From NCBI GenBank assembly GCA_031423755.1, contig JANPGC010000332.1:1-32770 (forward strand): DNA of 32,770 nt, given 5' to 3'. This document shows positions 16,392 through 23,735 of the stretch, piece by piece. Position 1 is the stretch's first letter; every line of letters starts with the position of its first letter. This DNA comes from JANMEX01 sp031423755. Lineage in GTDB: Bacteria; Pseudomonadota; Alphaproteobacteria; Rhizobiales; Rhizobiaceae. Below the pieces are notes generated by a model that saw only the letters and a program-made list of their open reading frames with translations, made no database searches and was not told where the DNA came from. Position numbers and translations under genes: made by a program.

Positions 16392-17417
16392 TCAGCCCTT
16401 GCGCACCAGTTCGACCAACCGCTCCACATGTGCCAGCGGCGCATCGGGCGTGATGCCGTGGCCGAGATTGAAGATTAGCGGACCTTTGCCCAAGACACGC
16501 AAGACCGAAGCCACGCCCCCGTCCAGCACCTTTCCGCCTGCCACCACACGCAACGGATCGAGGTTTCCCTGAACAGGCCCTGATGATTGCAGCTCCTGCG
16601 CAAACCAGTCAGGCATGGCCCAGTCGAGACCGAGCGCCGTAACACCTGTTGCCGCGCTGTAACCGCGCATCATGGCTCCTGCACCCTTGGGAAAGCCAAT
16701 GATCTTCGCATCCGGATGAACAGTGCGCACCCTGTCCACCATCCGCTTCACAGGCTGGACACACGCGCGGCGGAACATGGCTTCATCAAGCACCCCAGAC
16801 CAGGAATCAAATATCTGAACGGCATCCACACCGGCATCCAATTGCCGGATGAGATAATCTGCCGACCAATCCGCCAGCAACTCGAGCAGCGCGTCAAACG
16901 CTTCAGAATGACGGTATGCAAACAGCCGGGCAGGGGCCTGGTCCGGCGTGCCCTTGCCGGCAATCATGTAGGTCGCGACAGTCCACGGCGCCCCGCAGAA
17001 CCCGAGCAGCGCGGTTTGACTGCTCAGCTTCGACTTCACCTGACGCACAGTCTGATACACAGTCTCCAGATTCACGTGAAACAGCGAGGGATCAATTCCA
17101 GCAATTTCATTCGCCTCAATCGGCGTCATCAGCGGCCCGTGGCCTTCTGAAAAACGAAGCTCCCGCCCCAGCGCATGCGGAACCACCAGAATGTCCGAAA
17201 AGAGGATTGCCGCATCAAAACCAAACCGGCGGATCGGTTGCAGCGTCACTTCACTGGCAAAATCCGGATTGTAGCAAAGATCAAGAAAGCTCCCGGCCTT
17301 TTTCCGCAGCTCGCGATACTCCGGAAGATAGCGCCCGGCCTGCCGCATCATCCACAGCGGAGGCGGATAGACTGCCTCGCCACCAAGCACTTTCATGATC
17401 GGATTCTGTTCAGCCAT
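16392..17417 (-). CDS. hemE: Uroporphyrinogen decarboxylase
   Basis: HemE removes four acetate carboxyl groups from uroporphyrinogen III to give coproporphyrinogen III in the cytoplasm. The 341-residue product starts at ATG 17417 (MAEQNPIMKVLGG). The frame is open for 33 further codons upstream, but these run into the AT-rich origin region and are not family-like. The signature MRQAGRYLPEYR (24-35) and the substrate-binding block AILFSDILVVPHALG follow. A parS-like site at 17069-17082 encodes the FHVN part of SLFHVNLE. The gene reads away from the putative origin and heads the minus-strand run hemE-hemJ-rho-mnmE-mnmG-rsmG-parA-parB. Confidence 0.96.
   Translation of the reverse strand: MAEQNPIMKVLGGEAVYPPPLWMMRQAGRYLPEYRELRKKAGSFLDLCYNPDFASEVTLQPIRRFGFDAAILFSDILVVPHALGRELRFSEGHGPLMTPIEANEIAGIDPSLFHVNLETVYQTVRQVKSKLSSQTALLGFCGAPWTVATYMIAGKGTPDQAPARLFAYRHSEAFDALLELLADWSADYLIRQLDAGVDAVQIFDSWSGVLDEAMFRRACVQPVKRMVDRVRTVHPDAKIIGFPKGAGAMMRGYSAATGVTALGLDWAMPDWFAQELQSSGPVQGNLDPLRVVAGGKVLDGGVASVLRVLGKGPLIFNLGHGITPDAPLAHVERLVELVRKG
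17069..17082. promoter_or_regulatory. parS: parS-like site 4 (inside hemE)
   Basis: GATTCACGTGAAAC matches parS at 13 of 14 positions and lies within hemE, about 340 bases from the origin region. It also contains a GATTC methylation-type site. Confidence 0.7.
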
Positions 17418-17440
17418 GCCGTTATCCCGGATCCTTCTTA

Positions 17441-17460
17441 AAATCCTGATTAAAGGATTT
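17441..17460. repeat. Hairpin in the AT-rich part of the origin / hemE leader
   Basis: AAATCCT (17441-17447) and AGGATTT (17454-17460) are perfect arms around GATTAA. It overlaps a TTAA-N8-TTAA arrangement (17438-17453), close to but not the same as the CtrA consensus with a 7-base spacer. Confidence 0.45.
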
Positions 17461-17512
17461 CTGTTCTTATGATTCTTAGAGTCTGTTGCTATCGGGGATA
17501 GCCGTCTTTGCT

Positions 17513-17529
17513 GCAATTGTCCAAATTGC
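17513..17529. repeat. Short inverted repeat in the origin region
   Basis: GCAATT (17513-17518) and AATTGC (17524-17529) with a 5-base spacer, between the AT-rich part and the first DnaA box. Confidence 0.35.
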
Positions 17530-17578
17530 CGCCATCAGCTCCGCAAAGCGAACAAATCCATGCATGAAACCCTTCCCA

Positions 17579-17587
17579 TGTGGATAA
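17579..17587 (-). promoter_or_regulatory. DnaA box (perfect)
   Basis: The complement reads TTATCCACA, the full-consensus DnaA binding site. Confidence 0.8.
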
Positions 17588-17688
17588 AAGGATTCCGTAT
17601 GCAAAATCAGTGGTTTGAAAACAACAATCACCACCAGAATCTGTGAATGAGTTCCACACAACCCAAGGGCAAATCTTGGCCGCTGCGA

Positions 17689-17697
17689 TTGTCCACA
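17689..17697 (+). promoter_or_regulatory. DnaA box (one mismatch)
   Basis: TTGTCCACA differs from TTATCCACA at one position. Confidence 0.65.
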
Positions 17698-17730
17698 AGC
17701 AAACGCGAACCTTTCCGCCATGCTGCTGCC

Positions 17731-17739
17731 TGTGGAAAA
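17731..17739 (-). promoter_or_regulatory. DnaA box (one mismatch)
   Basis: The complement reads TTTTCCACA, which fits the relaxed consensus TTWTNCACA. Confidence 0.65.
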
Positions 17740-17789
17740 ATCAGACGCCTGTCCCGCCTCAGACTTGACCTGCCCCCGCTACCACCACC

Positions 17790-17798
17790 TTATCCACA
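17790..17798 (+). promoter_or_regulatory. DnaA box (perfect)
   Basis: TTATCCACA, full consensus, 103 bases before the maf start. Confidence 0.8.
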
Positions 17799-17900
17799 GC
17801 CATGCACAGCCCCTCCCGCCACCACTCAAGGTCAAGCCAACCGGCTGGGTCGTGGTAATTTTAGCTTGCGGACCAGACAGACTTTGCCGATGGATGACCC

Positions 17901-18497
17901 ATGACCGATTTGATCCTTGCTTCCAGAAGCCAGTTCCGTGCGATGCTGCTCGCCAATGCAGGCGTGCCTTTCACAGCCGAAAACGCGCAGATCGATGAGC
18001 GCGCAATTGAACAGCCGCTATTTGCCTCAGGCACGTCGCCATCAACAATCGCGCTGGAACTCGCCAAAGCCAAGGCTTTGGATGTCTCGGCGCGCCACCA
18101 CCATGCGCTAGTGCTGGGTTCCGATCAGACGCTGTCGCTTGACGGAACACTGTTTCACAAACCCGATGGGATCAACGGAGCAAAGCGCCATTTGCAGGCC
18201 CTGTCAGCCAAGACGCACCAGCTGAACAGCGGTGTGGCCTTGGCGCTGAACGGCACAATCGTGTGGGAACATCTGTCCATCGCGCGCCTCACCATGCGCA
18301 AACTGTCGGATGAATTCATCGACCGGCATTTGCGGCGCGTCGGCGAGCGGGTGCTTTCCTCTGTCGGCGCCTATCAGTATGAGGGTGAGGGCGTGCAACT
18401 TTTCCAAGCAATTGACGGTGACTATTTCACTATTGTCGGCCTGCCTCTTTTGCCTGTCCTCAACGAGCTGCGCGAGCGGGGTGTCATTGATGGCTGA
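17901..18497 (+). CDS. maf: Maf-like nucleotide pyrophosphatase
   Basis: Maf proteins hydrolyse non-canonical or modified nucleoside triphosphates (house-cleaning) and affect septum formation in some bacteria. The 198-residue product begins MTDLILASRSQFR, with the SR(S/Q) phosphate-binding start of the fold, has SDQTLSLDG (about 74-82) as the catalytic-base block, and SSVGAYQYEGEG (about 153-164). It most resembles the YceF-type subgroup. It is the first plus-strand gene after the putative origin; its end overlaps aroE by 8 bases. In related genomes I expect a ppsR-type regulatory kinase gene between hemE and maf; none is present. Confidence 0.9.
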   Translation: MTDLILASRSQFRAMLLANAGVPFTAENAQIDERAIEQPLFASGTSPSTIALELAKAKALDVSARHHHALVLGSDQTLSLDGTLFHKPDGINGAKRHLQALSAKTHQLNSGVALALNGTIVWEHLSIARLTMRKLSDEFIDRHLRRVGERVLSSVGAYQYEGEGVQLFQAIDGDYFTIVGLPLLPVLNELRERGVIDG

Positions 18498-19329
18498 CAT
18501 CAAGCACGCCTTTGTCTGCGGCCATCCAATCAGCCATTCCAGATCACCAATGATCCATGGCCACTGGTTGAAGACTTATGGAATATCTGGAGACTACAAA
18601 GCCGTGGATGTCGCGCCAGAGGATTTCAACGCCTTTGTGTCAAACATCAGGTCCGGGCGTTTCGTCGGTGGCAACGTTACCATCCCGCACAAGGAAGCCG
18701 CCTTCGCAACGGCTGATTCACGTGAAACCGTCGCAGATATTATCGGAGCGGCCAACACACTCTGGCTGGAAGACGGTAAGCTCTGCGCCACAAACACCGA
18801 CGCCTACGGCTTTGCGGCAAATCTCGATGAACAGGCGTCGGGCTGGGATGCCTGCAAAACCGCACTGGTTATAGGCGCGGGCGGCGCGAGCCGCGCGATC
18901 ATCCACGCGCTGATTGAGCGCGGGTTTCAAACCATCCATGTGGCAAACCGGACCGAGGGCCGCGCCAAGGAATTGGCTGACCGCTTCGGCACGAAAGTGC
19001 GGCCTCATCCGTTTGCCGCGTTGAACGAGCTCGCCGTTGACGCCGGGCTGCTGGTCAACACGACGTCGCTCGGCATGAAGGGCGAGGGGGCGATACCGCT
19101 CGATATGGCCAAGGTCCAAAGCGGCGCGCTGGTCAGCGACATCGTTTATGTCCCGCTCATCACCCCTTTTCTTGCCGACGCCAAGGCGCACGGGCTCAAG
19201 ATTGCCGACGGCCTTGGCATGCTGTTGCATCAGGCAGCGCCCGGATTTGAGAAATGGTTTGGCGTGCGCCCACAAGTGACCACGGAACTTCGCGCAATGA
19301 TCATCACCGAGATGGACCGCGCCAAATGA
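18490..19329 (+). CDS. aroE: Shikimate dehydrogenase
   Basis: AroE reduces 3-dehydroshikimate to shikimate with NADPH in aromatic amino acid synthesis. The 279-residue product starts at ATG 18490 (MADIKHAFVCG); the longer open frame from 18310 lies in the maf gene and is not family-like. GHPISHSRSP (11-20) binds shikimate, GNVTIPHKEA (61-70) holds the catalytic Lys68, and VIGAGGASRA is the NADP-binding loop. A parS-like site (18715-18728) encodes DSRET. It overlaps maf by 8 bases and coaE by 4, so the genes are translationally coupled. Confidence 0.96.
   Translation: MADIKHAFVCGHPISHSRSPMIHGHWLKTYGISGDYKAVDVAPEDFNAFVSNIRSGRFVGGNVTIPHKEAAFATADSRETVADIIGAANTLWLEDGKLCATNTDAYGFAANLDEQASGWDACKTALVIGAGGASRAIIHALIERGFQTIHVANRTEGRAKELADRFGTKVRPHPFAALNELAVDAGLLVNTTSLGMKGEGAIPLDMAKVQSGALVSDIVYVPLITPFLADAKAHGLKIADGLGMLLHQAAPGFEKWFGVRPQVTTELRAMIITEMDRAK
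18715..18728. promoter_or_regulatory. parS: parS-like site 5 (inside aroE)
   Basis: GATTCACGTGAAAC, 13 of 14 positions match parS. It is the only site on the maf side of the putative origin. Confidence 0.65.
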
Positions 19330-19922
19330 TTGTGCTCGGGCTGACCGGCTCCATCGGCATGGGCAAATCGACAACGTTGGCGATGTTCGCAGACGAAGGC
19401 GTGCCCGTCTATTCCGCTGACGCCGCTGTGCATGAACTATACGAGGGTGAAGCGGCTGCGATGATCGAGGCGGCATTTCCCGGAACCATGGTTAAAGGCA
19501 AGGTGGACCGCGACAGGCTCTCCAAAGCCGTTCTCGGCAAGCCGGAAAAGCTCAAGCGTCTCGAGGCACTGGTCCACCCGCTGGTACGCCAAAAGGAAAT
19601 GGACTTTGTCGAACAGGCCCGCAAATCGGGTGCGCCGCTTGCTGTGGTTGATATACCGCTGCTTTATGAAACCGGCGGCGCGGACAGGGTCGACAAGGTC
19701 GTTGTCGTTACCGCAGATCCGCAAATCCAGCGGGCGCGTGTTCTATCCCGACCCGGTATGACTGTGCAAAAGCTCGAGGCAATCCTTGCCCGACAACTGC
19801 CGGATGCTGACAAGCGGGCGCTGGCGCACTACATCATTGACACAGGCCAAGGTCTGGACGCCGCGCGGCAATCCGTGCGCGCTATCATAAAATCCATTGA
19901 TGAAAGCCGTAACCATGCGTGA
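19326..19922 (+). CDS. coaE: Dephospho-CoA kinase
   Basis: CoaE phosphorylates the ribose 3'-hydroxyl of dephospho-CoA, the last step of coenzyme A synthesis. The 198-residue protein has the P-loop GSIGMGKS (8-15) close to its N-terminus, the DxxVHELY-like helix after YSADAAVHELY, and the VVDIPLLYETGG substrate block. ATG 19326 is set by the P-loop position and the 4-base overlap with aroE. It overlaps dnaQ by 8 bases. The pairing of coaE with dnaQ is common in alphaproteobacteria. Confidence 0.95.
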   Translation: MIVLGLTGSIGMGKSTTLAMFADEGVPVYSADAAVHELYEGEAAAMIEAAFPGTMVKGKVDRDRLSKAVLGKPEKLKRLEALVHPLVRQKEMDFVEQARKSGAPLAVVDIPLLYETGGADRVDKVVVVTADPQIQRARVLSRPGMTVQKLEAILARQLPDADKRALAHYIIDTGQGLDAARQSVRAIIKSIDESRNHA

Positions 19923-20625
19923 GATCATTTTTGATACCGAAACGACAGGCCTCGACAAGAATGATGACCGGGTGATTGAAATCGGGGCTGTTGAGCTGGT
20001 CAACCGCTTTGCTACCGGCCGGACTTTCCACGTCTACATCAATCCGCAAGGCCGCGTCATTCATCCCGATGCCCAGCGGGTACACGGAATTTCCGCGAGC
20101 GATCTCTCTGACAAGCCGAACTTCGCTGCCATTGCCGACCAGTTCTGCGAATTCATCGAGGGCGCAAAACTTGTTGCCCATAACGCCAGTTTTGATACGG
20201 AATTCATCAACGCCGAATTTGCAAGGCTCAGCCTGCCTCCCGTGACCAACGACCGTGTGATCGACACGCTGCAACTGGCGCGCCGCAAGCATCCGATGGG
20301 TCCGAACAGTCTCGATGCGCTGTGCAGGCGCTACGGCATCGACAACAGCCACCGGACGCTGCACGGTGCGCTGCTCGATGCGGAATTGTTGGCAGAAGTC
20401 TATCTGGAGCTGAACGGTGGCAAGCAGGCAGCGCTTGGCCTTGTGACGATTGAGACCAACGCGACCGGTACGCGCCGCACAGAATCCGAAGTGATTATCG
20501 TCGGAACCCGTCCAGAGCCATTGCCGGCGCGCTTGAACGAAAATGAACGCATTGCGCACGAAGCTTTGGTCAGGAAGCTCGGTGACCAAGCCATTTGGCG
20601 CAAAATCTCGGGATACACAGCATAA
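19915..20625 (+). CDS. dnaQ: DNA polymerase III epsilon subunit (proofreading exonuclease)
   Basis: DnaQ is the 3'-5' proofreading exonuclease of the replicative polymerase. The 236-residue protein shows the DEDDh motifs: FDTETTGLD (6-14, Asp7 and Glu9), AHNASFDTEF (88-97, Asp94) and HGALLDAELLAEVYLEL (150-166, His150 and Asp155). A flexible C-terminal segment of about 60 residues would bind the polymerase alpha subunit. I start it at ATG 19915 (MREIIFDTETTG) because the motif sits at the very N-terminus in the family; an ATG 18 bases upstream is possible. It is the last gene of the maf-aroE-coaE-dnaQ run. Confidence 0.96.
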   Translation: MREIIFDTETTGLDKNDDRVIEIGAVELVNRFATGRTFHVYINPQGRVIHPDAQRVHGISASDLSDKPNFAAIADQFCEFIEGAKLVAHNASFDTEFINAEFARLSLPPVTNDRVIDTLQLARRKHPMGPNSLDALCRRYGIDNSHRTLHGALLDAELLAEVYLELNGGKQAALGLVTIETNATGTRRTESEVIIVGTRPEPLPARLNENERIAHEALVRKLGDQAIWRKISGYTA

Positions 20626-20629
20626 GAAA

Positions 20630-20660
20630 ATGGCCCGCGAGTGTGACACCGGCGAGCCAT
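20630..20660 (-). terminator. Probable Rho-independent terminator of secB
   Basis: In the secB direction the RNA would fold ATGGCTCGCC against its imperfect partner GCGGGCCAT, directly followed by TTTT and TTC (20630 downwards). It lies 37 bases past the secB stop. The dnaQ stop is on the other side, so the stem may slow transcription from both directions. Confidence 0.55.
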
Positions 20661-20697
20661 TCAAACTTCAAATATGACAAAGCACAGAGTCTGACTC

Positions 20698-21174
20698 TCA
20701 GCTCGCCTGAACCTTGGCTTTTGCCTGCTCTTCAGCAAGACGCTTCTGGAACATGCCGCCAAAGTCGATCGGATCAATCATCAGGGGCGGAAAGCCACCG
20801 TTGCGGGTCGCTTCGGCAATGATCTGACGGGCAAACGGGAACAGCAGGCGCGGGCATTCGATGAACAGCAGCGGCAGCATGTGTTCTTGCGGAAATCCGG
20901 TAATCCGGAACACGCCGCCATAAACCAGTTCGGATGCAAAAAGCGTGTCCTTGCCGTCAGTTGCCTTGGCGTCGAGTGTCAGCACGACGTCGAAGTCGGT
21001 TTCAGAAAGCGGGTTGGCGTTGACATTGACATTGATGTTGATGTTGGGGGCCTTGTCACGCGGGCGCAGTGTTAGCGGCGCGCCGGGGCTTTCGAAAGAA
21101 AGATCCTTCACATATTGCGCGAGTACGTTGAGCGAAGGCGCTGCGCCATTGCCGGGCTTGTCTTCGGTGGCCAT
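20698..21174 (-). CDS. secB: Protein-export chaperone SecB
   Basis: SecB is the tetrameric cytoplasmic chaperone that keeps preproteins unfolded and hands them to SecA. The 158-residue product has LAQYVKDLSFESPGAP near residues 18-33, the repeated INVNVNAN strand, and PRLLFPFARQIIAEATRNGGFPPLMIDPIDF, all typical. ATG 21174 is chosen because GAGGA lies 8 bases upstream in the coding direction; the nine extra codons upstream (MQPDMRNFQ) are not family-like. The acidic/Gln-rich tail is normal. Confidence 0.96.
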   Translation of the reverse strand: MATEDKPGNGAAPSLNVLAQYVKDLSFESPGAPLTLRPRDKAPNININVNVNANPLSETDFDVVLTLDAKATDGKDTLFASELVYGGVFRITGFPQEHMLPLLFIECPRLLFPFARQIIAEATRNGGFPPLMIDPIDFGGMFQKRLAEEQAKAKVQAS

Positions 21175-21275
21175 CTGAAAATTCCTCATGTCCGGCTGCA
21201 ACTTGACGGCAGCCCGTTAAAATCCGGAGCGGTCGCTAGCATGAAGCGCGCAGAGTGGCAAGAATCTGTCCTTGC

Positions 21276-21761
21276 TCAACTCTTGTCCCTTGGAAGTCGC
21301 CATGGAGAAGACAAATCGGATGAAGATTTCGCCTCGGAATCAGTTCGCCGATAGTCTGCCGGATCAAGATCAACCACATCCGGCCGCATGTTTGCGCCGG
21401 AACGCACAATCGTGACCCTTTTACCGATTGCAGAACGGATCAATGCCCGCACCGGCGGCAAAAACAGCAGAATGCCGATTATGTCGCTGACAAAGCCGGG
21501 AATGATGAGAAACATGCCGGCCAACGCAATCATCGCGGCGTCCGCAAGGCTCTTGTCAGGCGTCTGGCCCCGTTCCATTTCAGCCCGCATCTTCGACAAG
21601 ACGGCAAATCCCTGGATGCGCAGCAGCGCCATGCCGAGAAAACCGGTGAGGATGATCAGGCCAATGGTGGGCAAAACACCGATGCTGCTGCCGACAAGAA
21701 TCAACACCGCGATCTCAATCAGCGGCAGCAGGAGGATGGGCAAGAGCAAAAAGCGCACCAA
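21276..21761 (-). CDS. fxsA: FxsA family inner-membrane protein
   Basis: The 161-residue protein has hydrophobic segments at about 4-22, 25-48 and 77-105, and the FxsA pattern in which a short loop carries LRIQGFAVLSKMRAEMERGQ (47-66). In E. coli, FxsA overproduction relieves phage T7 exclusion by the F plasmid, but its normal role is unknown. The C-terminal 50 residues are hydrophilic and charged. It lies 101 bases upstream of secB on the same strand and diverges from timA. Confidence 0.88.
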   Translation of the reverse strand: MVRFLLLPILLLPLIEIAVLILVGSSIGVLPTIGLIILTGFLGMALLRIQGFAVLSKMRAEMERGQTPDKSLADAAMIALAGMFLIIPGFVSDIIGILLFLPPVRALIRSAIGKRVTIVRSGANMRPDVVDLDPADYRRTDSEAKSSSDLSSPWRLPRDKS

Positions 21762-21849
21762 AATCTTTCCATAAGGTCAAAAAGGCCATTATCAGCCTGC
21801 ACGTTGGCCATTCATATGGTAGGCGCGATGTTTCTTGTCGAGTCCGGGT

Positions 21850-21878
21850 TTGAATGATTTGCATCGGCGGACTATATC
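21850..21878 (+). promoter_or_regulatory. Candidate promoter of timA
   Basis: TTGAAT (21850-21855), a 17-base spacer, and TATATC (21873-21878) give a housekeeping-type promoter 52 bases before the timA start. A GAGTC site lies just upstream at about 21839. Confidence 0.45.
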
Positions 21879-21929
21879 ATGAAGAAACGTCGCTCAGGCG
21901 GAACTTGAGCGGCTAACAGGAAGTCAGCA

Positions 21930-22628
21930 ATGCAGTATCTCGATTTCAGCACATTGATATTCTTTGTCGCGGCAGTGATTGTCTTCCTGCAGCTTCGCGG
22001 CGTGCTCGGCAAGCGTACCGGAAGCGAACGTCCGCCATTTGATCCATTTGCTGGCTCCCGCCGTGATAATGGCGATACGCCAGTCAAGGACAGCAACGTT
22101 GTCACCCTGCCAAAGCGCAAAGCCGATGGCACCAAAGACTATTCGATGGTTGACGAAGCCGCCGCAACCGGCACCGATCTCAACAACGCTCTTCGCGCTG
22201 TTCGAGATGCTGACCCGTCATTTATCCCGGCAGAATTCATGAACGGGGCCAAGATGGCCTATGAGATGATCGTCACCGCCTATGCTGACGGCGACCGCAA
22301 GGCATTAAAGGGTCTGTTGTCCAGAGAAGTCTATGATGGCTTTGTTGCAGCCATCAACGAACGGGAAATGCGCGGCGAAAAGATTGAATCCTCTTTTGTC
22401 GGCATCTCCAAATGCGAATTCGCTGACGCAGAGATGAAGGGCGGCGAAGCCAATGTCACATTGAAGCTGGTCAGCCAGCTGATTTCGGCGACCATCGATA
22501 AGGATGGCAACGTGGTCGACGGCGACCGCGAGGCGGTCACCGAGGTCAAAGACGTCTGGACATTTTCGCGTGACACGCGCTCCCGCGACCCGAACTGGAA
22601 GCTGGCTGCCACCGAAGCTGAAGATTGA
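21930..22628 (+). CDS. timA: Tim44/TimA family membrane protein
   Basis: The 232-residue product has an N-terminal membrane anchor (about 8-22, LIFFVAAVIVFLQL), a charged linker, and a C-terminal Tim44-like domain starting near residue 93 (PSFIPAEFMNGAKMAYEMIV). The end of that domain carries DVWTFSRDTRSRDPNWKLAATE. Bacterial TimA is the presumed ancestor of mitochondrial Tim44; its role at the inner membrane is not well defined. It is followed 6 bases later by mltA, with which it is probably co-transcribed. The conserved neighbourhood secB-fxsA-timA-mltA-smr supports the call. Confidence 0.9.
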   Translation: MQYLDFSTLIFFVAAVIVFLQLRGVLGKRTGSERPPFDPFAGSRRDNGDTPVKDSNVVTLPKRKADGTKDYSMVDEAAATGTDLNNALRAVRDADPSFIPAEFMNGAKMAYEMIVTAYADGDRKALKGLLSREVYDGFVAAINEREMRGEKIESSFVGISKCEFADAEMKGGEANVTLKLVSQLISATIDKDGNVVDGDREAVTEVKDVWTFSRDTRSRDPNWKLAATEAED

Positions 22629-22634
22629 TGCAGC

Positions 22635-23735
22635 ATGCCAGAACGGTCCAACACTTCTGTCAGCTTTGATGACCTGCCTGGCTGGCATGAGGATGACCAT
22701 CTCGCCGCGTTTGAAACCTTTCGTCGCTCTGCCGAACAGGCACTGCGCAAATCATATCGCGATGGCTCTGATGGCCGAATTTTCGAACGATTTCGAGCGG
22801 CGTTCGAGCACGCCGTTTCCGCCGAAATAAAGGACCGCAGTCAGGCCCGGGACTTCTTTCAATCAGAATTTGATCCGGTCGTGCTGAAAAACAGCAGCAG
22901 TGAATCAGGGCTTGTGACCGGCTTTTACGAGCCAATCGTCAACGGGTCGCGCATCCGCACAGATGAGTTCAAGGTTCCAATCTACTCAATGCCGGACGAT
23001 TTGGTGGAGATCAACGACGAGTCTCGTCCCGCCGGGATGGAGCCCTATTTCCGCTTTGCGAGAAAAACGGCAGAAGGCCTTGCCGAATATCCGGATCGCC
23101 GCGAGATCGAGCAAGGCTATCTTGAAGGGCGCGGCCTCGAACTGGTCTATGTCGCCGACAAGGTCGAAGCCTTCTTTATTCATGTCCAGGGTGCGGCCCG
23201 CGTCAAGCTGCCGGACGGCACTGTGACTGGCATTACCTATGCCGCTAAAACCGGTCACCAATTTGCCGGACCGGGCCGGATATTGGTGGATCGGGGCGAT
23301 GTGCCGCAGTCGGAAATATCGATGCAGGCTATCCGCAAATGGCTGCATGACAATCCTGACAAAGCCGACGCGCTGCTCTGGCAAAACCGGTCTTTCATCT
23401 TCTTCCGCGAAAGCCCGGTGGACAATGAGGCGCTGGGTCCCGTCGCCGCCGCCAAGGTGCAGCTGACGCCGGGCCGCTCCATGGCCGTAGACCGGATGCA
23501 CCACGTGTTCGGGTCAGCGATTTATGTCGATGCTCCGCGCGTCAATTTTGGTGACGGCAAGCCATTCCAACGGTTGATGATCGCGCAGGACACCGGGTCG
23601 GCCATTCTGGGTGAAGCGCGTGGCGACTTGTTCACGGGCTCTGGCCTTGCAGCCGGCGAGATTGCTGGCCGCATCAACGCGGACGCCGATTTCTGGCTGC
23701 TTATGCCGCGCCAAGACTTGGGAAGCCAGCGATGA
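22635..23735 (+). CDS. mltA: Membrane-bound lytic murein transglycosylase A-like protein
   Basis: MltA cleaves peptidoglycan to 1,6-anhydro-muropeptides. The 366-residue product has the family blocks LVTGFYEPIVNGSR (about 94-107), the insert with VYVADKVEAFFIHVQGAARV (about 172-191), and the C-terminal 3D-like part with AQDTGSAILGEARGDLFTGSG, in which the Asp after AQ matches the catalytic acid. There is no signal peptide or lipobox; the N-terminus MPERSNTSVSFDDLPGW is soluble. The gene overlaps smr by 4 bases. Confidence 0.92.
   Translation: MPERSNTSVSFDDLPGWHEDDHLAAFETFRRSAEQALRKSYRDGSDGRIFERFRAAFEHAVSAEIKDRSQARDFFQSEFDPVVLKNSSSESGLVTGFYEPIVNGSRIRTDEFKVPIYSMPDDLVEINDESRPAGMEPYFRFARKTAEGLAEYPDRREIEQGYLEGRGLELVYVADKVEAFFIHVQGAARVKLPDGTVTGITYAAKTGHQFAGPGRILVDRGDVPQSEISMQAIRKWLHDNPDKADALLWQNRSFIFFRESPVDNEALGPVAAAKVQLTPGRSMAVDRMHHVFGSAIYVDAPRVNFGDGKPFQRLMIAQDTGSAILGEARGDLFTGSGLAAGEIAGRINADADFWLLMPRQDLGSQR

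Larger units (their letters stand above)
17418..17900. other. oriC: Probable chromosomal replication origin oriC
   Basis: This 483-base gap between divergent hemE and maf has no convincing gene. It holds two perfect DnaA boxes (TTATCCACA at 17790-17798 plus strand; its complement at 17579-17587) and three near matches: TTGTCCACA 17689-17697, TGTGGAAAA 17731-17739 (complement TTTTCCACA), and TGTGAATGA 17642-17650 (complement TCATTCACA). An AT-rich stretch at about 17430-17480 beside hemE could be the unwinding element. GANTC sites at 17471, 17479, 17591 and 17637 would be CcrM methylation targets. The position next to hemE is where alphaproteobacterial origins are known, for example in Caulobacter and Rickettsia. 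Function is inferred from position and motifs. Confidence 0.82.

Noticed and set aside
17418..17516. hemE extension of 33 codons
   Set aside because: It runs into the AT-rich origin region; the HemE family begins near MAEQNP.
17647..17998. Short plus-strand frames in the origin gap
   Set aside because: They cross the DnaA boxes, have low-complexity translations and overlap maf; no family resemblance.
18718..19476. 252-codon minus-strand frame
   Set aside because: Shadow of aroE and coaE, both of which have clear catalytic motifs on the plus strand.
19885..20664. 259-codon minus-strand frame
   Set aside because: Shadow of dnaQ.
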